Positions 42,816 through 54,800 of a stretch of DNA of 64,000 nucleotides are shown here, piece by piece. This DNA comes from Brasenia schreberi (Eukaryota > Streptophyta > Magnoliopsida > Nymphaeales > Cabombaceae), in NCBI GenBank assembly GCA_036023115.1, contig JAYKKT010000061.1, forward strand, positions 12,633,501 to 12,697,500. Reading direction: 5' to 3'. The position numbers and the translations under genes are program-made. The first letter of the stretch is position 1. Every line of letters starts with the position of its first letter. A model generated the notes under the pieces. It did not search any database, had not been told where the DNA came from, and was given only the letters and a program-made list of their open reading frames with translations.

Positions 42816-45800
42816 CTGAAAACCACCAGCATTAAAGTTTATAAGCAAATGACGCATTACTACAACTTAAGCATAAATGTTCATGCTTTTATAGGTATTC
42901 AAAGCAAAATCAAAATAGAACTCTATGTTGGACATGGAGATCACCAAAGAGCATGTAAGATACTGTTTTTGCTATTTTTCCAATCACAACAGCAAAAATA
43001 GGAGGGAAAGTGACTGACACAAAGCATCGGAAGTAATTAATATATATCTTCAGAAAGAATGCCTGAAAATCAAGTGAAAGGACATCATACGGGGCCCTTA
43101 AATGGCATGACTACATTTTTAGGTCCTAAGCTTCACATCTTAAAGTTGGAAGACTCAAAGAACCAATATAAAATGATTTCAATATAATTAAAATAAATTT
43201 TATCTTCTTCGGAAATTATAAAAATAAAAAATAGGCCATGTTGCAGATGGAGTTACGACTCTCCTAGGAACCTTCAAGTTGAACACCTTGAGTTTGATGC
43301 CCAGGGTATGCAAATTTGGCAGAGGTTTGACTAACACATCTTGCTAATGAGAAGAAAGAAAACAATGCGTGAGAGGATAAATAATTTTCGCACCATAACA
43401 CTTAAAGATTCTTGTTATCAATCAATTTAGTAAATATTGTCATAAGCATCACTTGTATACCATATTGGTCAACTACACTGCACCCTAAGGAACAACAACA
43501 ACAACTAAGCCTTTTCCCATACTAGATGGGGTTGGATTCTTTGTTTCCATATAGCTCTATCACATGCCATGCTAACACTTAACTCAATATAAACTACATC
43601 ATTCTTTATAGTTTCTTTCCAATACTTTTATGATCATCCTCTTCCTCTTTTAACATCTTCACAATCTAATTTTTCATATCTTCTTACGAGAGCATGCTTT
43701 AGTTGTCTTTCTACATGTCCAAACCATCTTAAATGATTTTCTCTCATTTTATCCTCTATTAGTGCTACTCTCAATTAGTTTCTAATAACCTCTTTCCTTG
43801 TGTGACCACTCATCGATCTAAACATCTTCATTTCTGCTATGGATATTTTTTTGCACATGATGATTAACTACCCAACACTCATCCATAAAACAATCGCAGG
43901 TCTAATTGATGCTCTATAATATTTACCTTTTAACTTTAGTGGTATCTTCTTGTCATATAAAATACCTAATGCCCCTCTCCATTTTAACAAACCGGCATTA
44001 ATTCTATGCATAAGATCTCCATCAATTTTTCTATCACTTTTAAAAATTGACCCTAGGTATTTAAAACTTTCCTTGTGAGGGATGCAATGTGTGTTAATCT
44101 TAATTTTTATTTCCTGTGAAGTACACAAATGATCAAGCTTATATTCTATATATTTTGTCTTTGTTCTACTAAGTAAGAAGCCTTATGGACTTAAAGTTAT
44201 CATTGATGCAACTCAATATCAACTTCAAAGGAGTCTGTCATTCCTTCATGAGTCCTTACACAAGTTTTTGAACCATCGTACATGTCTCTTATAAGATTTA
44301 TGTATGTCAATGGATACCTCTCTTTTCCAAGGTTCTCAAAAGAACATTCCTTGGCACCTTATCATAAGTTTTTTTTACATCAATAAATATCATAGGAATG
44401 TTCTTTTTTGCTCTAAAATGTTTCATAAGACGTCTCAATAGGTGAATCACTTCAATAGTAGATCTATCGGAAATGAATTCGACTTGTTCTTTGTTGTACT
44501 CACTTGTTTTAACCTACGTTCAATAATTCTTTCCCATTATTTCATAGTATGACTCATTAACTTGATACCTCAATAATTTAGAAAATTCATATTCCATATT
44601 TTCTCGGACTTCACGATTCCTTAGGGATGCCGGCGGCATCGTCGGCTACGTTAGGAAGGAGAGTGTTGTTTCATTGGCAGGAGGAGTGAGCATCAGCTTG
44701 CTGCTGCTGCTCGCTGGTTTAGCCTCAAAGCCTTCGAAAGATGCAGGAATTCCTTCTTTGCCCTTTTCCTTGAGACGCATAAATGCCGATCATCTTCCTC
44801 CTAGTGCTTTAGTTTTCACGTCTTGAAGTGATTGGCGTTCCTTCTCATCACTAATTTGTGTTGGTTGTCAACTAATTTAATTTGGGCCTGTCGGTATAAA
44901 CAGAAAAGGTTTGCTGCATTTTGGATCACAGATAATTCAGTATGATTTGGTGGGATTTAGGGGTATTTCTTGACTTTTACTTGGAGGGGAGAAATAAAAT
45001 TGGAATTGTAAGCATTACATTGATAGAGGATCTGAGGTTACATGGGGTTCTTGTTATGACGATATAAGTTGGTTTTGCGGTGAATTGAATCCTTATATGG
45101 TGATTTCCTTAATTCAGTCACCATATCGTTCTATCGGAGAAGACAAAAGTGACATGCACGTTAAGATAGATTTGAGATAAGATTACTTATTAAGGACATT
45201 TTAGTCTTTTAAGTTAAAAAGGTAATTATATATAAAGGCTTATTCTGTTAATCTTTTTTAGGGTTTTTAGAATAGAAACAAAAGAGAGAGAAGGTCAACT
45301 CCACCAAGAGGGTCAAACCACTCTTGATTGATTTGGTGTTCATTTAAATAAATTTTCATTTTTATTCAATATCACACATGGTATTAGGCCTTACTACGCG
45401 TGCAAACAACCAGTCACTGCCTCAAAGTTTTGTCCCAACCGTCGCCACAACAAGTCACTGTCTTAAGTTGCAGCCTCAAATCTGATCGCAATCACCAATA
45501 TTCCCAGGACATTAGCCTATTAAGGTTTGTCTTATAATCCTAATAACTAATAAAGGATTTCATAAAGAGATTATGACAGACCAAATCACCCAAATAGAAA
45601 GGAGAGATACCTTTTTCATAACCAACATCAAGCTTGATGAAAAAAATTATCTGGAATGGTCTAAACCCATATAACTTGGTGTTAGAGCAAAGGGTAAGAC
45701 TGAATATCTCAATGAGTAATGCGTGAAGCCAAAAGTAGAGAGTTTAGAATACCCTAAATGGGAAAAGGAGGATGCGTTAGTTGCAACATGATTAATCGAC

Positions 45801-48800
45801 TCCATGATGCCTAATGTGGAGCGTTGCTTTATGTACTTAGAAACAACCCATAAAATCTCAGAGGCAGTGAAATAAGCTTACTCAAGAAGAAAAATGTAAC
45901 AAAAAAGTATGAACTTCTAGAAAAAAAATCAGAAATATAAACAAGGAGCAAGGAATATAAGTGAAAATTATATAGAGTTGAGAGGACTAGGGGATGAGCT
46001 GAAGTATTACATAATGGTGCAGTGCAAATAGTGTGTCAATGAACGAGAAAATGAATTCAAAAAAAGAAAGTATTTAATCTATTACGTGGTATCTCCTCGT
46101 ACTATAAAAATATAAAGGCCAATATCCTTGCAAGTGAAGAAATCCCTACTCTTGAAACAATATACATAATATTTGTTAGAGAAGACGATAGAAGAAACTT
46201 AGATAAAAATGATGTTACAATATTTGTTAGAGAAGATGATAGAAGAAACTTAGATAAAAATGATGTTCATGATATTGAGAAGACAATCTTTGTTGGAAAT
46301 AATTATAATCATGCTATAATAGGCAGATGAGGAACTAGAGGTCGAGGTCGAAGACGTGGTGACATTAGTGAAGAAGGAAGAGATATGTTAAAATATACGC
46401 AGCATGGAAAGTCCAAACATACCATAGAACAATGATGGGAACTCGTTGGTAAGCCTAACTATATGAAAAATAAAGTTTTTAAAGTTTTTATTGCAGGAAC
46501 TCAAGAAACAAGACCAGGCAGTAATACAAGTGATGCTATCAACATGAGGGTAGAAGAAATGGAGACCTATACCTATACGAGAAAACTTCGAGAAAACCAA
46601 TAACGAATATAACTTCAACAAAACACAATAAAGAAGTAAAACTTTGGTATCAAAGACTAAGTCATATACCACTATCAAAGCTAAAGATGCTTGTACAAAA
46701 ATTTTCTAAACTCAACAAAGAAATATGTTTGGAGTGTGAACCATGTCCATTAATTTTCCTAGAAGTGTATCAAGAACTCAAAGTGTATTTAGTTTCATTC
46801 ATTCATATGTATGGGGACCTTGCCCGATTATTGCCGTTACTGGATATAGATATTTCATTTCATTTATTGATGATTACTCTCAATTTATTATCATTTATTT
46901 AATGAAATCAAAGGATGAAGTTAGAAGCAATTTCAAGCACAAGTTAAAGCTATCAGATCAAATAATGGTGGCAAATTTAATTTAGGAACATTGAATAATT
47001 ATCTTATAATAGAGAATACTCCACCAAACGTCTTGTGTATATTCTCTCCAATAGAATGGAGTACTAGAATGCAAGAATCGTCAAATACTGGAAACAACAT
47101 GAACATCCATGATTGAGAGCAAATCACCAAAATATCTTTAGGGTGAAGCGATACCTACTTCTGTTTACCTTATAAACCGTGCTCTATCATCAACTCTTGA
47201 AGGAAAAGTACCTATGTAGTTGCTAATTTCAAAAGAAAGACTCTTCCATATTACTCTTAGAGTATTTGGATGTGTAATGTTATGTGCATATGCATCTTAA
47301 TAGTAGGGATAAACCGGATCCAAAGGCAATAAAATATGTATTTATTGGATATTCACCTTTCTAAAAAGGATATCGATGTTATGACCCTTGCACCAAGAAA
47401 TTCTTCGTTTCTAGAGACGTTATGTTTCATGAGAATACATATTACTATCGCAGTGAGGGAAAGCTAGAGCAAGTTAAAAAATATGGGGAGTTGATTCTTC
47501 CATTATATCAGAATAAATTGAGGAAGAAGACCTTGAAGATCAAGAAAATAAAGATGATAACAATGAAAAGTATGAAAAACAAGCTCCAAATCAGGTGTAT
47601 ACAAGAGAAACAAGGAAGAAAATTTTAGCATATATAAGAGAGTCACAAGAGGAGCCTAACTATGGAATACCAACTCCTACAATAACTATATCAACAAATC
47701 TAACAAATGATTTAGACTACCAATCGCAGTAAGAAAGGAAAAAAGATGTGTATATCCGATCAGTAATTTTATTGATTATGGAGAAATGTCAACCAACTAC
47801 AAATCATTTGTGACAAATGCTGATGTAATAGTAATTCCAAAAACTTGGGAAGGTGCAATCTTATCAACATAATGACAACTTGCTATGAGAGACGAAATTG
47901 ATGCATTAGAGAAAAATAACACCGGAGAAATTGTATCATTATCAAAAGATTGAGAAGTTGTAAGGAGTAAATGAACATACAAAGCATAAGGAGAAATTGA
48001 TAGATACAAAGCTAGGGTCGTTGCAAAGGGATATAATCAATCCCATGGGATAGACTATAATAAAACATTTGCCCTAATAACAAAGGTGATATCTATATGT
48101 GTTCTTATCAGTAATGACAGCTAACAAATGATGAAAAATATGACAATTTGATGTAAAAAATACCTTTCTTTACGAAAACCTCGACGAAGAAGTGTACATG
48201 AAAGTTCCACAAGGGTTGAAGCATCAGTATGGAGCAGATAAAGTGTGCAGGCTGAAAAAAACTTTATATGAATTGAAACAATCACCACGAGCATGATCTG
48301 AACGTTTCAGTGAATAAATTGTTGGACTCGGGTATTTCCAAAGTAACTCATAAAAAAAGAATGAAATATCCCTACTAATTGTTTATGTGAATGATATTAT
48401 TCTGACCAGAGATGATGAAAAAGAAATTCAAAATTTGAAGAATCGTTTACATAACATTTTGACTAGAAAGATTTGGGATTACTTCATTATTTTATTTTCT
48501 GGGGATTGAGGTAAAAAAAGGTATCTAAAAGAAACACGTGCTACAAGATCAAAGCCATATGATATTTTCATGGATATCAATCACAGACTGAGGATAAATA
48601 ATGGTAAGGCGTTAAGTGATGCTAGAAGATATCAAAGACTCATGAGAAAATTGATCTACTTTACAATCACACAACTTGACATAACATATGCTGTTAGAAT
48701 CGTTAGTAGATTTATACACGCTCCAAAACAACAACATATGGATACAATATTCAAGATTTTGAGATAGTTGAAGAATACCGTTGGAAATGGTATCTTATAT

Positions 48801-51800
48801 TATAATCATGGGCACAATAATTTGAAATTGTACACAAATATTGATTGGGAAGGATCGATTTATGATAGAAAATCTATCACAGGGTATATTACATTATTTG
48901 GGAAAAATATAATTCTTAAAAAAGTAAAAAGCAACCAGTGTTTGCAAGATCAAGCTCAGAAGCAAAGTATAGGGCAACTTCTCAAGGAATAAGTGAAGGA
49001 ATATGATTAATTTCCTTGATCACTGAACTACAAGTAAAAGTCAATCTTCCAATACCACTATATCCAGATAATCAAACAAAGATAGCTACAAATCCTATTC
49101 AACATGAGAGGACAAAGCATATAAAAGTGGATTGTCACTTTATCAGAGAAAAAATATCAAACAAGATACTAAGCGTGCAATATGTGACATCGAAGAATGA
49201 AGTTGCTGATATTTTAACCAAGTTAGTGTCTAAGAGTACATTAGACCGAATGTGTAGCAAGTTGGGAGTTATAAATATATTCCACCCAATTTGAGGGGGA
49301 GTGTAGAAGATGGAAGAGACCTACACGTTAAGATAGATTTGAGATAAGATTACTTATTAAGGGCATTTTAGTCTTTTAAGTTAGAAAGCTCATTATATAT
49401 AAAGCTTATACTGCTCTAATCTTATTTAGGGTTTTAAGAATAAAAACAAAAAAGACATAAGGTCAACTCCAAAAAGAGTGTTGAATCACTCTTGATTGAT
49501 TTGCTATTCTTTTTAATAAATTTTCATTTTTATTCAATATTGCATATGTATGTCTACTACTCTATCCTTTAAATCTTTATTTATAATAATACCAACTCTA
49601 TTTCAAGCCTTTTCCTTTCTTTAATACCATAATTTAAAACTTGTATTTTGAATCTCCTTTGCTTTTTTCTCTGACCCACTTTGTCTCTATAAACATAAAA
49701 TGTGAATCTTTATCCGAATTATAGTATATATGTAACGTCCCACAAGTGTCGACCAACATGACATAGGGCCCGTCTATGCCACGTGGTTAATACCCGTGAA
49801 CCGTTAATAAATATGAAGGCGGCATAACCCATACAATTAAAGACCCGTCAAAAGTATATTTATTAATATAAAGTTTAAGATCCAACAAGGTAGTGGTACA
49901 ACGAAAAAAAACTTAAAACTATAAGGAACCTATCAATTCATACCATCTCGCAGTGGAATACTGAATCCTGCTTCAACGTCCCAAGTGTTCAGCGTCTCTG
50001 CTGTCTATACCTTGAAACATTTAAAATAAAACCTAAACACCCCACTGTGCTCATAGATGGATGTGATCTCTCCACATATAATCATAGAGGCATGCACCAT
50101 TTAAAACCATGCAGTGAGAAAATATTATATATATATATATCATCAACAAAATAATACCATTACGAAACATGCATGCATACTCAAACACTCGTTAATATGC
50201 AATTTAGTTTCAATATCATAACCTCTATAGTATAACCAATCACTATCATGCCGTAAGAGTTGCCTGCACCATACTTCTGTCCAGCCACGTGACCTCCGAC
50301 AATGCCCTCAGCATGTCACGACCAGGATCTTGGTGCATCCCAAGGGTCCACCAAGTCCAACCCCTCAAGCCTGCGGGACAAAAGTATCTGAATACCCCAC
50401 TAATAGAGTTATACATTCAACCATATAATCACAACAATAACTCTAGAATTACATCCCATATCCACAATAACATCCACTGGGCCATCTCCCAAGATCCACA
50501 TAACCACATCCACACCCACATCCACAACAATCACATATATCCAGTTATATCAAAATAACATATCTATATCAAAATCACACATTCAAATTAAGTATTAAAT
50601 TCGTTCTACTGTATATAAACTCTCTACTCTCGTTGACTAGTTCCACTTATCCCCAACTCAGGCATGTCGTAACTGATATGAGTTGCTCATGGCAACTATA
50701 AGTGCAAACCATCTCAACCAATGAAGTAAGCAACACAATCAACACATCTACGAGTTAGGACTATCCGATACGTCCATCTACAATCCACTAATGCCATACA
50801 TTATCGTGAAAAGTAGATCCATATCGATAGTATTTCACTCGCCTACAATGACAACTAATTAGCTAACACTAACAGATACGTCCATCTATAATCCATCGAC
50901 GTCCCATTCTGTCGTGAAAGATAGATCCATACCCATTAAGTGATTTACTCACACACAAGCACGCTCATGCTATGCACCCATATAGTCATCAAATGATTTT
51001 AAATACTATTTCACAAGCCATATATATACCCATTTAAAAATATTAATAAACATTTCACAACCTCCTGCATCATCTAAAAGCAATTAAAAACTACCTCTAG
51101 CATATAACCGAAAAGAGAACACATCCACCTACCTGATGTCTCTATGCAGATCCTAATATAATAATACTAACTCCCCCTTAATCACCTCAATTTAATCCCT
51201 AAATCATGATAAAATCATAATATTAATATTCTACATTCAAATAAAAACCCAATTGTTCAATCACGTCGAAATCAGATCTCAAACGAGTCTAAAAACAAAA
51301 AAAAAATCAATCTCTTGAAGTTGATACCTTCGCCTCTTCGCAGAAAATTTTAGCCGTCTCTCTCTTTTCGTTCTTCTCTCACCATCTCTCTTTCTCCTTC
51401 TTTCTCTCTCTCCCACAATGTTCCTCTCTTCTTTCTCACTCTCTCTTACTGATTCTCTTCTTTCTCTTTCTCTCTCGTTTATGTTGGCAGGAAGGCAGTG
51501 ATCGCCTTCCTTTCAGCTAAGCAGTGACCATTGTGGCCACCGCTGACCTTTATAGCACACGGGAGCTCATGGCTTCCATCCACTGTTCTACTATGTCGGG
51601 TCCCATGTGAAACCCGATTGGATCGGATCGAGTCTTTAGGACTTGATTCCGTTCAGATCTCACAATCTACTACCTCCATTAACTTACCGGTCAATGTTTT
51701 GATATTTCAAGTACCAATACAAATCTTATTATCTAAGACTAGTTTCCTTAATCCCACATCCGTCCATTCTGGAAATGCGAAGACCCTCACTGTAACTTAT

Positions 51801-54800
51801 TCACTACATTCGGGTAACAATGTAACGGGACTAACTTCTTTACTCAACACCCATACATGATATGAGAACCCTCTTTGCAATTGATTCACTACATTCGGGC
51901 GAATATATAGAGGTCCTTGCTTACTGCATTTGGGCTCTGCAGTGCGTCACTAAGAGGGAACACACCAACACAATGCTCATAACTTGTAGAATCCATGGTA
52001 GATAAGTCTGATAAAGTTTTACACTGGCTGTCGAAAGCCTAACACAACCCTCCTCCTTTATCCCGGCTTGGGACCAACCATGCGAGGGTGATCTCTAACA
52101 TGGGCGGAGTTTCGCTGCACCCTAAGTTAAAGAAGAAAATAAATTGGAGCATAGGTTTTCTTATATCATAAGCTTGGCTAGATAAATTATAGGTTATAGG
52201 AATTTCTAAGAGGATTTCTCAAGGGTCGTTTCTGTTGGGTTTGAGCAAGAAGAATCCTGACTTGCACCTCTCCTACTTCCTTCGTAATATTAACTAGAGA
52301 TGTCAAAACTTTGTATCCTTTCTTATTGCCATGGAGAGCTTCACGAGGAATGAGAAAAATCTCCTTTACTTGTTGATCTATTAGCATCTAGCCTTCTTCT
52401 TCATTTTTCACTTTTTGTTTTGCATCGGTGATTCTCTTATCTAGAGAGATGGCAATGACTTGCTAGATTTTTGAAAAGCTTTGTTGGTTTTGTTGAACCT
52501 AGTGGCAGATATCAACATCCATTTCTCTAATTCAGCAAATTTCTAAGTATTTTGGAAGGAGTGGACAAGATGCACGATACTCTTATATCATACTTGGGAT
52601 ATCTCATAAATTGGGATTTAGTAGTCCACGAAGATGGGAATAGAGAAAGACATTTAAGTCATCAAGAAGCTCACGAAGGGGTCAAAGAACTGGAACGTCA
52701 GCCTCTTATGCTGAAGCATCCATTCCCAGTTTCCGTATGTTTGTTTTTTGACCATCAAGATTCCCCATTCAGTTATCCATTGAGGAATCTACTTCAAAAA
52801 TTTGGACAAACGATGACAATTTTAAAGTTAGATGAGATGTTGTATGAGGAACACAGGATAAAAGCAATAATTGGACTTTTCATGGACTGGAAAACGTCAA
52901 AAAAGGTAGCCTTGAAAGACTAACATTTATATAAATGTCAAATCCTCGATTTGTGCCCCAGAGCAGAAATGAGACCAGTAACATCTCAAAGTGAACCTTG
53001 TTAGCTTTACATATTGGAAAGTAAAACAAGTCACTAGTCTTCTCAATTTAACTTTTCAAGAGGAAGAAATCCTAAACCAAGTAAAGAAAAGATGCACATG
53101 ATATAGGGTGATAGAAAAGAAGACATCAATATTCAAGAGAAAGCTATACTAAAACACGTGAATCATAACCTAGTGAGATTGTGATACTGTGGTACTATAA
53201 ATTGCAAAACTGAACAAATGCTATTCAACTAATACAAAGTGGTAAAGAAGAAGAACCATCAACTTCCTTAAGAGCGTTATCCGGAAGTCCTTTGTAATAC
53301 TTCTCTTGGAAGTTCATACCCTACAATGTGCAACAAGTCCTTTGTAATGCTTAATACGATGGTTGACTACCCAACAAATTCCGTCTGGAGTTCAAATATC
53401 AGTGGCATATCATACTTAACAACAATACGTTGATTATAAAGTCAAGAAAACATAATTTGTAAGTCATCTTTCAAAAACTTGAAGGTTTTAGATGATCTAT
53501 ACATAGAACCACTTGAGACTATTTTAATTTGTCAAAACATTTGGTTCTTATAAATATAGAACATGTCCTACCTCTGATGGCAAACTCTTGGAGAAGAGGC
53601 ACAAGAACCATTCTGTGGTGACGAGGGACACATCAAACTCCAAAGCTTCCAATTGAGCTGAAATTCTGAAATAAAATTTCCTAGTAACTTTGATGATGAA
53701 ATGGGTTAACAAGTAAGCTTCAAACAGAGGAAACTAACCTTGGACATTTCTTTGCAAGAAGATCTCTGAACACTCTTTGTTCAACATGGCAACCTGACAA
53801 ATTGTCAGTATAGCAATCATTCACCAAAACATTTTCCAAAAGGACAGCAAGCATCCAAAATGCATCCTCTTCTGTTTTCATCACAAGAAGAAGCAGTGCT
53901 GCCACATAATTTAATCCCTGAATGCAAATGTCGACTTGTTATGTTTGAAAATTCAAGAAAAAGAAAATGGATTTCATGGTACAATGATGGCACACTTGAC
54001 AATATCCAACATCAGAATCTCTGAATGAATAGCCAACAAGGACGCGTCTCAGAGCTGCATGACCTTCCAGAGTGTCCAACCAAGGATGGCATGGGAATGT
54101 ACGGGGCAAGTCCTGTATTGAGATAAAAGAAAGAGATGAAAAGGAGCACTTGGCAACCAACCAGGAACGTAAAAAGAAAGGCAGAAGACAATTACTCTGC
54201 GTATGCAGTGAGATAAAGCCAGAAGTTATACATGCAGCTTTACAAGATATAACGAACATCTCCACATTCTCTTACCCCAGATAATATAAGACTGTCAAAC
54301 ACTACATATCATGTCTGAACTCGGAGGATTTCCTATACTCAAGACGAATATTCAGTGATTGTATCAAAAATAGAAGAAATAAGATGTTACGATACTTAAT
54401 TTTCATCATCACATCGTAATCAATTGCCTTTTAGCCGGTTCAATCAACATCAAGCAATAAAAGTTGACAGTTTTAAGTTTTAACAGCTTTGAAATGCTTG
54501 CTTTCAATGAGTTTCATGTTTGCGATTTGCAACATACAATAGAAGCTGGTTTTGCACCACCACAGTAGCTGACTTCCGTTCCCAGAATAAATTGATACGT
54601 GTTACACCTAACCTTAGGAAAGTTGCTGCTGTGTAGTTGAATTATCGAACAAAGGAAGACATTCCCCAGAATATGAGCACAGAGATACAGTCCGAATAGA
54701 GAACCTAATGCCGAAACTTGAGATAGTTTTGTTATAACCTTCACGCATCAAACAAAAGGCACGGCATCTTGTTCTTCTTCATGAATGGTGAGACCAAATC

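Larger units (their letters stand above)
45134..49546 (+). mobile_element. Ty1/copia LTR retrotransposon, complete in structure but decayed
   Basis: Two 245-base LTRs (45134-45378 and 49302-49546) flank a primer-binding site TGGTATTAGG (45379, initiator-Met type), a gag-like start ([17 protein letters not shown]), integrase and RT/RNase H remnants, and a polypurine tract TTGAGGGGGAG at 49291-49301. It sits inside RTE copy D: the RTE word ATATCGTTGTATGTCTAC is split across the two ends. Target duplication is short and degenerate. LTR differences and many stops show that it is old. It lies antisense to PAM1. Confidence 0.9.
43490..52114 (-). mobile_element. RTE LINE (copy D) in PAM1 intron 4, invaded by Copia and a solo LTR
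   Basis: CTGCACCCTAAG occurs at 43478-43489 and 52115-52126, bordering the RTE 3' tail (CAACAACAACTAAGCC) and the RTE 5' end (minus strand AAACTCCGCCCAT). RTE sequence is seen at 43490-44584, about 45113-45133, 49547-49730 and 51665-52114. The gaps are a non-RTE segment with a TMEM14-like gene piece (44585-45112), a Copia element (45134-49546) and a solo LTR (49731-51664). The RT frames are broken. The element is antisense to the window and thus in the same orientation as PAM1. Confidence 0.9.

Noticed and set aside
50289..50558. An 89-codon frame inside the solo LTR
   Set aside because: His/Asn-rich low-complexity translation of CA-rich DNA. No retroelement protein is recognisable.
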